In this document: one piece after another, positions 37,911 to 49,730 of the stretch
How the letters are laid out: each line of letters begins with the position of its first letter
Numbering within the stretch: the stretch's first letter is position 1
Assembly (NCBI RefSeq): GCF_000003815.2
Contig: NC_049979.1
Location: forward strand, 10,758,471-10,822,470
Reading direction: 5' to 3'
Length of the DNA stretch: 64,000 nt
Source of the DNA: Branchiostoma floridae
Lineage: Eukaryota > Chordata > Leptocardii > Amphioxiformes > Branchiostomatidae
Position numbers and translations under genes: made by a program
Notes under the pieces: model-generated
Databases searched by the model: none
The model's input: the letters and a program-made list of their open reading frames with translations, nothing else
Told to the model about the DNA's origin: nothing

Positions 37911-38748
37911 ATGGCAAGTCCCCTCTTGTGTTTCACGCTGCGCCTGGGTCCCGGTGAGGAGATCAAGTCTGCCCTGCAGAAGTTTGTCGAAGAGAAGAGA
38001 CTGAAGGCGCCGTTCGTTATGACCTGTGTCGGCAGTGTTTCCAGTGCCAAGTTGCGGCTGGCTAACGCCACAGCAGAGAAACCCAACGAGGTATCGTGGG
38101 CAGGATTTCATTCTTTCATGGGGGCTTGTATATAGAGCATATTGTAGGGCTTTGTGGTGAATGGTTTGTTGTACATTGATTGATTCATCAATTAATGGAT
38201 TGATCGATTATATTGATGGTTGCTGATGTTAATCAACCGTAAAAAGAATGCAAACTGCGGAGATGTACATTGCTGTATTGATTTGACTTTGACTGATTGA
38301 TTTGTTGATCAATTGTATAAATCATTGCTGACAGGCTTGTGTTCAATTTGCAGTGTAGATGTATGTTGACATTAGGAACTCGATAAAAAGACAGATGAGA
38401 GTGTGCTCAATTCAGTCAGCAAAAGGAACGTTTACTTATAGTATCTATTCAAGAACGGGACTAATATCATGTATTTTCTAGGTCATCGAGCTGGACCAGA
38501 AGTACGAGATCGTTTCATTGGTCGGCACCTTAAACAACAGCTGTCATCTTCACATCTCATTGGCTGACAAGGATGGGGCTGTGATTGGTGGCCACGTGAT
38601 GGGGAACCTGACCGTCTTCACCACGGCGGAGATCGTGATCGGGGAGTGCAGTAACCTGACCTACCGTAGGGAGATGGACGACAGGACAGGGTTCCCTGAA
38701 CTGGTGGTCAACAAGAGGCTCAACCACCAAATGGGAACTGAGGTCTGA
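37911..38748 (+). CDS. PPC (DUF296) domain protein, tandem copy 2
   Basis: Two exons, 37911-38090 and 38482-38748, join in phase 0 to give 148 residues. The intron is at the same place in the domain as in the copy 3 kb upstream, so the pair arose by tandem duplication. It shares the strand LCFTLRLGPGEEIKSALQKF, VMTCVGSVSSAKLRLA, KYEIVSLVGTL and the metal-site type histidines (His82, His84, His98). It differs in the loop before the domain middle (NATAEKPNE versus KAIGDKPGAGKHE) and at the C-terminus. The stretch coding SLADKDGA and GGHVMGNLTVFTTAEIVIGE is nearly identical at DNA level between copies. The acceptor again abuts gccATGG, implying an upstream exon. No secretion signal or transmembrane segment is seen. 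Confidence 0.85.
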
Positions 38749-41624
38749 CTTCCAACGGCCTTGGCATCTGTCTTAGTATGTTGCGACGTTTAGTTATTAA
38801 CCCATTGAAATTGAATATTGAGGGACTCATTAAAAATGGTTCCAAGAGAGATAATGACAGGGCTGTGGCATTTAAGGGACCCAACCCTGTGCCACTATGG
38901 TTGGTTTAGCATGATTATGAGCTAGGGCTTGTATGCCAAGCTGTGATTTGCATGTAAAAATGTGATATTGTGGATGTACTCTGCAAGGGTGAGTAAATTT
39001 GCCTAAAAAGATGGTAGAGTTTTACAGCATTGCATCAAAGTAGTATGACTTTAACTTGCCTATTTACTGTCTTATTCTCCTGATGTAAGTTATGTCTACT
39101 CTACAACCACATTTAGAATCAATTTAGATCCATTTTTGATATTTGGCAGTGAACCAACATCAAGTGACAGTAATTCAGTTTTCTTTCAATCACTTCTGTC
39201 ATCTTCAGAGTCAACACACATTCACTGCCTTTGGCCTTAATCTACGATAAAGTACAATACTGCTAGTTCACACTCTACAGTACTAGTTGTCTAACCCTAA
39301 CCTCTACAATGTAGACTGGAAGTTAGAAAATTTTTCTCAGTCTATACAATAACTGTAAGACAATTGAGAGCTATTTTTTTCTGTTACCAGACTGAGTATT
39401 TTTATGTGTATTTTATTACCATCAGCTTTTTACTCATTTAAGTTACATATTTTGATATGGCAGTTGTTGCTCCCTTTTATAATGTATTGTGCCAGACTCC
39501 ATTGGCAATGTTGCAATTTATTGTATTGGTGCTTAAGTTTGGTAGATATCGATACACAGTATTCTTAGATTTGCAGAATTATGGGGTATTCTTAATGTGT
39601 ACAGCAAAGTAGCATTTGTGCATTCCGTTTGTTAGTGGTATCACACAATTTACTGATTGTGATACAAAGCCTTACCCATTCCAACTGTCTTTTCATAAGT
39701 CACATGATTTTATGACAACCACCCTATCATTTTGAAAAACAAATGCTTGAAGGATTCCTACTTAAAAATAATCCCATGTAGGTTAAAGGATAGTGGATGT
39801 AAAGGGTCACTGAGGCATTTACAGTGCCTCTGAATTCTTTTATCTACTTCTGAAGGCTTCCTTCATGCTAAGACTGTTAGCAGATAATTAGAAAATTATC
39901 AATTTGATTTTCAAAAGATCAAAATATATGTGACACCTTTCATTTTTCAATACAGAGATATGAAATGTTTAGGTATACAGCCTATTATGTCTAGTATTTA
40001 AAACTTATCTTAAAGTTATGTGCAGCTTCTTCAGTTCAATGAATTGGATTGTCCACTTTTAATGTTACACACAAAAATATTAAAAATGAATAGAACACAT
40101 AGGAAATTTGATACTGTCTGTATAGCAACAGTTAGAATGTGCTAAGTGGTACAAAATGTGTTGAAATATCCATAAGAAATGTGTGTTCATGTTTTATGCA
40201 GAATGTAATATCAATCACTAATATGAATGTATATCAGCTTTTCGAAGGTAGATGAAACGAGCAACGTTACAGTGCCAAAAGGTAAACACTTCCAGTGTGT
40301 ATGACAGTGTTAAGTGATATTGTGCTCAGAAGCTGAGGTGTATCTAGTTACCACCCAATGAAATCTCTTGGTTCTCACACTTCATGTTTTTCTGATTTGA
40401 AAAGAAACAACAACAAAAAACAAGTAGTAGAAAATCCTTCCAAGTTACAGTTTTTCCATTCATCAAAGCATAAGTTGTTGAAAATCCATGTTTTAAATGT
40501 TTACTAGCCTGTGTAGCATCTTCTGCAGCAATAGAGTCATTCACCGTATTGTCGTTCCTTTTCTAATTCTTATTTTGCCTACCAGTGCCATTACTTTCCT
40601 GCCAAAATCTGAGAACCAAGACATTTGACTGGACCAGGTGTTGCCTTGGGTTAGGTTATTATGAAACATATGCTATTATATAGACTAGAAAGACTTTTTA
40701 AACTAGCTTATTTACTTGTCTTTTGCGAAATCTGGAAGAGCAGTAACTGTTGATATCGTACTTGTCGTAATGATCATGATATAAAAATTTGGTATTTGAA
40801 GTCTTTGCTCCAGAAGGTTTTTTTCATGTACATTTTAGCATGCCAAAGTATTTCTTAATGCAGAAGAAACAGAATTTTGTATGATGGAAAAAACTTGTTG
40901 ACAGAACATGAAACCATAAACTTTCAATAACATTTGAATAGAAGGATCCAGCTACCAAGACAGCAGACAGCAATAGTAATCAGTTGCAGAAGCTTCTAAC
41001 ATGAAGTACCCAACTGATAACACAAACCATTTCACACAATATGTGTTCTACATTTTTCAGGCACAGAATTTTAACGGATCAAATATATCCTTACAGGTAC
41101 TTAGTAATATTGTCTGTCAGTTGCTTTTAAAAAGACAGTTATGGTAATAACAAACACAGTAGGACTAGAGTGGATTTAATGCCATCTAATTAAGGAGTGA
41201 TTTCAAACCCAAATGCCAAAAACCACCTGATGAGATATATAATTACAGTTGCATGGGCTGTCAGAGGCTTTCATGCATCCCCAGCAACTTCAAAATGTTA
41301 CTTATATAACTAGAACATTTCAAAGTTAAACTTCTTTATAATACTCTTTCTTTCATACACGAAACTTACTGCATAGCAGTAGATAGAATGCAAAGTTTAA
41401 CATACAGCAGCAGATACACATACCATTTGATGCACCCTGGTGCTAGGTAATATACTTGTGGAATAATGTTTTTTTAAGTGACATGTGTCAAAGTGCCAAA
41501 CTCTTGATGCTGGGTGAAAATTTGGACCAGAACAGACTAAATTATGTTGGATGCTGCTACGGTAGTATATTTTCTTATGGTAAGGCTATAAGGAACATGC
41601 TAGAGGTTGGAGGAACCCTTCTCA
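38749..41624. other. Gene-poor stretch between PPC gene 2 and SIRT2
   Basis: No conserved exon or RNA gene is recognised on either strand. The left part is probably the 3' UTR of PPC gene 2, and the right part may hold the SIRT2 3' UTR. It is AT-rich and non-repetitive to the eye. Confidence 0.5.
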
Positions 41625-42101
41625 CACTGCCAACACAGTAAGGTCTGAAAACGACCAAAAACGGGCTTAAACAGTCTTAAAACAGTCTTGCCTATTGTTA
41701 TTGGGTGGTTAAAGGGACTGAAAGAGGATACTAGTATTGTTCACTTCTGGTCTGACTATGCAAGAAATTGAATGGAACCAGGTGTGTTTACTTTGTAGCA
41801 GATCACAATAAGAAAGTCAGCCCCTTTCAGCCTGACAGTTTTAACACTTCATGAATGAGGTGTCAAAACTCAGGTGAGTGTTCCCTTGTGTGGCTACGCA
41901 TATCAATAATGAATAAATTACACTGATGTGTGAAGTCCCTTGTTACCTAGGTGTGAACTTGGTTTTCAGCCCTTGGCATCTGCATAGAAACAATGCACAC
42001 CAGGACAAGACCGTTTAAGCCCCTTTAACCACCCAATAACAATAGGTAAGACTGTTTAAGCCCTTTTTTGGCCGTTTTCAGACCTTTCTGTGTTGGCTGT
42101 G
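41625..42101. mobile_element. MITE copy 2, 477 bp, inserted in the SIRT2 terminal exon (TCA target duplication)
   Basis: It appears identical to 26341-26817, with the same cactgccaacacag start and ctgtgttggctgtg end. TCA flanks both sides (41622-41624 and 42102-42104). Its right terminal repeat, read on the minus strand, contains the last 14 codons and the TAA stop of SIRT2. Confidence 0.92.
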
Positions 42102-45100
42102 TCACTGGTTTCTTGATCACCTTTCTCCCCACTACTCTTTGTTTCTGCACCATCTGTGTCAGAAGTTGGAGCGACATCAGCTTGGGGAATGTCCTGTTTC
42201 TGTTCCTTGGTGGTTTCCGTTGTAGCAGCCACCTTTTGACAGCTGTCAGCAGCGACTGCAGAAGACTCTTGCCTGCTGCTATCTGTGCTGGCTGCAGAGG
42301 CCCCCTCAGCACAGCCTCCTGCAGCAGCTGCAGCCTGACCCTCACCTGGGACCCTCTTGGCTGCAGTTTTCTTGTCTTCTTCAATCTGTGCCTCGATCCT
42401 GGTGTGTTCCCTGTGAACCAGCTCTTCTAGCTGCTCCTGTGAAGACGAAAGTGAAGACAAAGTGAAAATGTCACCAGAAAGATAGCTAAGATTTATAGAT
42501 CTATTATTGTACAGGTGACTTTTGTTCTCCTAAAGGATAGGTCAGAAAATGTTTGGAGATTTTATAGCCACAACTAAAATACCATATCATATTTACGATG
42601 AATAACCTTAGAGAAATCTTTTTTTAAACATTGATATAACGTTATACTGTGTCATGTCAGCAAGTTACAAGCAAACCTTCCATCCAAGTAGCTCAGCCAG
42701 AGCTTTACAACCTTCATCACAATCTCCCAGCCAAGCAACATCCCTGCAGGAACAAAGAAGAACTGTAAAACTGTATATATACTGTCTAGTACTTAAACAA
42801 TACAATGTGACAAGGTTTCTGCAACTGTAAAACAGGTTTGTCAAATGATCTTTTTTTCCCCCGCTCTCACCTGTAATTGTTTTCTGAGTCAAATTCCATT
42901 CCTCCACCAAATCCCAACATCCTCATGATAGGGTCGACCTGTAAGACAGAACGGCTCATAGCATAGGATTCATCCAAATGTATCCAACTATTGTCTAGTA
43001 TTTTACCCTCTTGTTGCAGCAAACATTTTTCAAACAACTTTGAAATTGTTAGTTGTTAATTAGAATAAAGGGGGACAATTTCATCATTCCCTTCATACTA
43101 ATTTTCTTTGCACATTACTCTACAGTCATCAAGAGCATGACTTTGCAGTGGAACTTGAGACTAAGTAACGCACAGTGTGCTGTATTGATGTTAACACTCA
43201 ATCATAGCATATTTGGCATTCATCACTGCAGATAGGCTTCAGCTCTCTACCGATCAGTGAGCCTGAAAGTGCTGTGACTGACTGTCTGCAAGAATATCAG
43301 ACAACTTTGCACCTCTGCAACTCTGCACCCAGCAAATCAGGACAAGTCAGCACCATGCCTAGGAAAGTCTCATCATCAAGAGGATGCTGAACTCAACTCT
43401 AATTCTAACTCAACTCTAACCCTATCTAACCCTAACCTCAACCCCATCCAGAGTCATCCTGGGTGTGGTGCAGTATTATCCTAATTGGCTAGGGGCCAAG
43501 TTGCCCAGGTGCTGATTGGACAACCCCCAAGAAGGACAGTTCAGGAGAAGTACCGGTGAGGGGCTGATGCCGAGCTCCACATCAGGCAGCTCAGGTTTAA
43601 TCATAGCAGCAAGCAGCCGGTGGGTGAAGGACCCATATCTCAATTTTCCATACCCCTAAACAAAGCCAGAACACCCAGGGTCACTACATATGTACAGCAC
43701 TGAATCATCAGTTCCATACTCCAACCCCAATCTCAACACATACACACATGTACAGACCCTAAGCAACCAGAATCACTGCATATGTACAGCACTGTGTCAA
43801 ATTCCCCACCTTACACCCCCTCACAATTATGCTAGTGACATGGTAGACATTCCCTTGAAATGGATGGCGCTTCAGCACCATTGACACGTCACATTGCATA
43901 TCAACACAGCAGTCCGGGGACTTCAAATTCAATACCACTTACAATAGATAATGCCACAGCAAGTATGTTTTATGGTTGGCATATCCTCTGCAGACTACAA
44001 AAAACAAGATGTCTAAATTTTCAAAATAGACACCATAAACGTTGCTATCAAGAATTGAAGTGACAAAACATTTGACAAGGCATTCATTGCTGTATTCAAG
44101 AAGTGAACCAGTGTACAGTTACAATTATTAGGCTACAATACAAACTATTTTCACATTTAGGTACTTAATCATCATCGTCCATCCCTGCAAAAAATTTTTT
44201 TTTCTTCTGAAATTAGGAAAAAAATAATAAGCGCGTTGATGTCATCCAAAAAATTTACTTGCTGTAGCCTAAGCAAATTGTTTATACCCCTGAACATGGC
44301 CAGGACCCCCAGGATCACTACATATATAAAGCTCTGTATCAGTAGTTCTCCCTCACACTCCCTTGTCAACATGACTGGGACATGGGAGAAGTTGATTTGT
44401 AATGGATGGCACTTCAGCACCTTTGACACATCCATTCTAACACCTCAGTCCTGGGAGTTGACTGTGTCAGATTCAATACCATTTCTACAGTAGAAAAAAC
44501 AGATTGATCAACAAATCCACCCACCTGCCCACACTTCTCTCTGTTGATTAAGAGCCTAGGACAGGTTTCTGGGACCCTGGTGCATAAAAATGTATGCAAT
44601 AAAAAGTTGATCACAATACATAAGTTTAAGTGTGACGGTCCGTTCGGTGTAATATACTAGTAACCAGCTGTTGCCGTGCCGTGTGCCTGCAAAGCTGGTG
44701 TGTTATGCTGAACGGCGGTTACACCAGCTATATACAATGTAGATACAGATACAGATACAGTAGTTGCAATTGTCATCAGTATCCACTGAAGAACTGATGA
44801 CTGTAACTGGTGTAAGAACTCAAACATGTTGCAGGGATACATGTACTGTATGTCAGTCAGCAGAAAAACACATCCAATCACAGCATGCCCCATTGGTATA
44901 CATTTAAATCAGAATCCATCCTTCTTTTACAAAGATTGGCAAAATATCTGTGTTTAAAAGTCACACTGCTGCCATGGCACCATCTTATTCCTTAATATCA
45001 TCGTGGATCATAAATTCATATCTTTTCTACCACATATCAACAAACATAAGGATCACAACTCAGGTTCAGTTCAGGAATTTTCAACAGCAGTACAGTAAAG

Positions 45101-48100
45101 CAAGTTCACTACCATATACACTACATACATATCATGATCCCACCACATTAATATATAAGAGTAGGGCTCCAGCCTGTAGTGAATTGGATCTTTGAGTAGC
45201 CATCTTGAAAAGGTGAGAGTCACCTGTTATGTCAATCCCAAAAAGTAAATAAATAAGCAATACTGAATACAGACCTGTCCACTAGGGATGCAAAAGGTTG
45301 GACCTGGAGTGACGTTCCCATCACAATGAGGAGGTCACATCGAGGAAAATCCTGCAAGTTTTAAGAACCAAATAGATCAATGGTTTAACTTGGCTTAACT
45401 TGAATCATTACCCTGAAATAAAGGCGGAATAAAAGCACTGAAGTGGGATTTTTTATAGTAAGAATTTTAATAGATACTTGTATGAAGAGAAATGATATGA
45501 ATGTACCTAAGTAAGTAAAAAATGTAAGAAAGTACAAATGTATAATAACAGCAACAGTGTTAAATGTAAACTGACAGGTTGTTCCTTAGTAAAAAGAAAT
45601 AGAGAGGTACCTACCGCTAAAACACTGGGGAAGAACTTGGCTGGCATGGCTTCTCCAAAGAATACTATGTCTGATGAAAATATAATGCGTTATCAGTATC
45701 GCTTGCAAGTACAACAGAAAAGCATTGATATCAAACTGTATAAAATTGGCAGCGAACCAGTCGACCTCATTTCTGTAAAAGTATAAAGATCAATGAACGT
45801 AACTCTCATGTGATAGCTGACATCTCAAACATGAAGAAGTTGACAAGGTTCATACCAGGCTTGACCACACCATCACAGTCAGGACATCTGGGGACCTCAT
45901 CATTGAAAACCTTTTCTGTAACAACAAAAAACATTGAGCAACATCAGAACAAGTACATGTAGCCAAACATAATTGACAAATATGCACTCTTTCCAACCTC
46001 GACTGGTGGTAATGGTAGAGGCGATGAAGAAATGCATGACAACATTGCTGACCTTTGACCCACTCTTGAGTATACTCCTTCCTACACTCTCCTAGACAAT
46101 GTGCTGTGTAAAATGTCCCATGAGCCTCCACCATCGCCCCTGCTGACACTCCTGCCACTCGCTCCAAGGTGTCGATATTCTGGACATAAAAGGAAATTAT
46201 GCCATTTTTGTTTGTTTGTTTATTCAGGATGTACATTAGTAACACACGTCATACTTACTAATCTTCCTGGAGTCCTGTACTACATATGAACATAAATACA
46301 AGTATGTGTGCGAGTACATATTTACAAATATCTTTACCTTAATGACCTTAAATGCCACTATATGACACAGAACATAACATAACAGTATTAACATCCTACA
46401 AGAATGACACTTTTATTTCATTAAAAACAGTCTGGCACAATATTAGCCAACATACTGTACCTGGGTAAAATTCCTGAGTAAAAGGCCTTTGTCTGACAGC
46501 AGCTTGATGAAATAGTGACACCAGGTTGGCTGGAAGGAAGGAAAACCATTTGACTGCAGGCTAGTTTGAGCTTCTCATTGAAGACTAAAGAAATGTTCTA
46601 ACAAATTCAAGATTACATCAGGCCAAATTTGGGTAAAAAAGTACTTGAAAAATGATAAACACTACTAGTATTTTGGATAGAAAGTCACCTTAAATTTCCC
46701 AGGGTAAAGTTCCTTTGCAAGAGCAAAGAATGGTTCTGGGTTTTCCTGTAATAGAATTAAAAAACAAAAGTGATGCACATTCATATCAGTATTGACATAT
46801 ACTCAACATCGAGGAAAAGAATGTTTCCATAAAGATAGGAGTTTGTGTAGAATTGGACGGTACTTGAATTGAATGTAATCACAGTTTTATAAGTATAGTG
46901 ATAAATGAACAAAGTCAAAGAACTAAATTTGACTTTGTAAATAAAGATATGCCATATTCTCAACACTGATGACTGTCAAAGTTTGTACACAACATAACCA
47001 TGACACCTGATAATCCATGAAGTACCACAAAGTCTTAGCTTTAACCCATAGTTGTCCTTCCATGCATTTCCTCTTCAGAACAAGCAATGGAGACCTCCAG
47101 TCATTAAGATGGTGATGTTGTACCAAAAACAGTTGATGGCAAGTAGCCTTAAATATCAAAAATTGCTGATTACACCAAATTAGCACCTACTTTATTCACA
47201 ATAACTTTTGGACAATACTGGATCAAATATGCTTCAGCTCCACTTTTCATCAAGATGTTACCTTGAAGAAGCCAATTTCAAAGATGGCATGAGGATTGGG
47301 CAGGTTGTATTTCTGCAGGTTGTCGTACAGTCCTGTGCCAGGACTGCGGAAATCAGGGATACCAGCAGCTGCAGGAATGTAAACAAAATATTCTAAATAC
47401 AAATGAGCATGTGTGTGACAATTAAATTGCTGTATTTAGAGTTAGACCAATGGTTTAGTTAAGTACATTGTTGGACGCCTTTAGGGTACAACTGTATTCA
47501 GTAGGTGACAGGTTCAAATCCCTGCAAGGTCATACCAAATTAAAGACACCAATTCTATTTATGCCTTTGCTATCTAGCACTCCAGACTTATAAGATTTAA
47601 CACACACCACTGCTAGTGGACTACACCTTTGGCAGCTTGTTCAATTGTGTGGCCTAAGGACTACAGAAATGGTGATAGGCAGCTACCTACATGATGAAAG
47701 ATGTGGGAAAGATTACAATAGTACTAGCCATGAACTTACATGTAGATATGCCTGCTCCAGTGAGGACAATTATGTTTTTACCTGCAAGAAAAAGGCATGG
47801 GAGACAATCAGCCATTTGGCATTATACTGTAACAACTAAACAGTATTATCCTAGCAACAAGACTACCGGTACATACAAAGTACTTAAAAAAAAAAGCCTA
47901 AAATATGTTATGACTATGGAAGCACAAAGTCCACTAAGATGAACACAAAACAGATTAAATGGCAATTTATATATGCGAAGATGTTCACCTTCTCAACCTA
48001 CACAGTGCTAAGCAAAAGAACATAGGTAACTGGCCATCTGCAATGAAGCCACAACATCTCTCTCTCTCTATATATATATATATATGCAAGCACATCTGAT

Positions 48101-48971
48101 CCTCACGAGATGGAAAATAAACAACAATGAACTGGATATATAGTGAGTGTGAGTGCATACTTACATTTGCCATCTGTGATGTATTTTGCGATCCCTTCCA
48201 CAGTAACCTCGTCCAACACCTGCTGTGGACGGGCAGTTCCCTCCTCAGTCTCACGTTCCTGGGACAGACCCAGGGTTCTCGCAAACAATCTCCTGAGGTG
48301 CTCCACTGAAACATGGATGGAGAGAATGAAAAAAAAAAAAACATCAAAATCATTGACTGCTACAACCTGCAAAGAAAGGGTATCACCCAACCCCCAACAA
48401 CCGGGTATCTCCCCGACAAAAAACTTCTTTCCCAGTTTGGAGCTGGCAGTGGTATCATAAGGGGTTGGCAACTAATTTTTCAGTCTATGTTCGAGACAAA
48501 GATGCCTTTTTCCTTATGATAGAGATGAATGAAGATAAAAAAGGAAGGATCTGACTTGATGTGATGACTTACTTTGCTCTGCCTCTTCCCCAGCGCCTTG
48601 TTCCTGGAAAAAGAATGTTCAAAATATTAGTCAAAACAAACTACTAGTAATCTGATTCTGCCTTTCCTCTTCTTCCATTNNNNNNNNNNNNNNNNNNNNN
48701 NNNNNNNNNNNNNNNNNNNNNNNNNNNNNNNNNNNNNNNNNNNNNNNNNNNNNNNNNNNNNNNNNNNNNNNNNNNNNNNTACTCAATTGCTTTTTGTTTT
48801 CCAAATGTAAACACATCAAGTACAAAACATCAAAAATGTATGTTTATGTGAAAAAAAGTAGAGTAACGTTACTGTTGATGCTCATCTGAAAAGTTTGAAA
48901 CAAAATGGATGAACACAGAACCGTGATGTTCCATTCATTTTACCTTTGCTGTCACCCTCTGCTTCAGACAT
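42056..48971 (-). CDS. SIRT2: SIRT2-type NAD-dependent protein deacetylase
   Basis: Fourteen exons in phase give 444 residues: 48603-48573, 48305-48165, 47781-47740, 47368-47262, 46745-46689, 46529-46461, 46179-46053, 45915-45856, 45670-45615, 45351-45275, 44576-44525, 42938-42871, 42743-42677 and 42436-42056. A start exon is likely at 48971-48944 (MSEAEGDSK), but its phase does not fit the next exon, so a small exon is probably lost in the N-gap 48680-48779. Motifs: [33 protein letters not shown] with the catalytic-site Asn, [12 protein letters not shown] with the catalytic His, a zinc site (CLGEC...CPDC), [14 protein letters not shown] and [18 protein letters not shown]2 deacetylates alpha-tubulin and other targets, mainly in the cytoplasm. 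[17 protein letters not shown] matches the human C-terminal region. The longer acidic tail ends inside a MITE. Confidence 0.93.
43655..44490. repeat. Diverged duplicated segments in SIRT2 intron 12
   Basis: A segment with ccaggatcactacata, ggatggcacttcagcacctt and a following ttcaataccat appears at about 44285-44490. A diverged copy is at about 43655-43955. The first part is repeated again at about 43745-43800. No coding function is recognised. Confidence 0.6.
47430..47640 (+). mobile_element. tRNA-derived SINE-like element in SIRT2 intron 4
   Basis: A canonical B-box, GGTTCAAATCC (47511-47521), follows an A-box-like tggtttagttaag (about 47451-47463) at tRNA-like spacing. No acceptor stem closes, so it is not a functional tRNA. 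Edges are approximate. Confidence 0.5.
48056..48087. repeat. Compound (CT)n(AT)n microsatellite
   Basis: A run of CT/TC dinucleotides passes directly into TA dinucleotides inside SIRT2 intron 3. Confidence 0.85.
48680..48779. other. SIRT2: Assembly gap (100 N) between the first two SIRT2 exons
   Basis: Run of 100 N. The phase mismatch between exons 48971-48944 and 48603-48573 suggests a missing small exon here. Confidence 0.97.
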
Positions 48972-49730
48972 TGAACCAGTTAACAAATCCACCCCAACTC
49001 TTCAAGCTGTTCTGGCCATTGGTACAGGATATGGTTGAAAAAGAAAAGAAAGTTAGCTGTGCATAATGCAATAAACAAAATCAAGAATTTTAAGAAAACT
49101 GTGTAACTAACTAACATTGGCATTCATTAATATTGTTGTGATCCAGTTGATCACCTCATAAAATACCAGACAGGTGAATATTACACCAGATTCTGCAGTG
49201 CTGTGAATGTGATGTCATGTCAATTTTCAACTTCAGTCTGGATCATCCTTCATCACCCACTTGTGCTTCGAACTTGAGCTTGAGTGCCACAGATAAAACA
49301 GAAACAATAAAAAAATGGTACTCACATCTTGATCCTACTTATGTAAGGTGTGTACGATTGTTTTGCTATGAAAACCTATGCATGAACACAAAATTATCAG
49401 CCCTGGATCATGGACAACTTTGGAGCTCTGAGACTTTAAACTGACCTTTGACCTTCTATGAGTGAACTCTGTGAACCCTGCTTTGATGACAAACAAACGT
49501 ATTCATTTTTCGCAAGGGACCGACTTACTTCTCGACTTTAAAAAAGGTGACTTCAAAAAAACTAAGGTGCTTATCATACTTTCTAATTTTGTATAATGAC
49601 TATTATGTATTCTTGTTGACCAAATAACATGATCATAAACAAATAAGCAGCCAGATGCCACTATTTTCGTTTGGTTGTTGCCATCATTGTTGGCGCACTG
49701 CCTGTCGGGAGAAGAAGGCGGGTGTTCAAA
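48972..49730. promoter_or_regulatory. Divergent SIRT2/KIZ promoter interval
   Basis: The SIRT2 start codon (minus) and the KIZ start codon (plus) are 760 bp apart, head to head. The KIZ start overlaps a YY1-like core AAAATGGCGAC (49729-49739). No exon is seen between the genes, apart from possible untranslated sequence. Confidence 0.5.
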
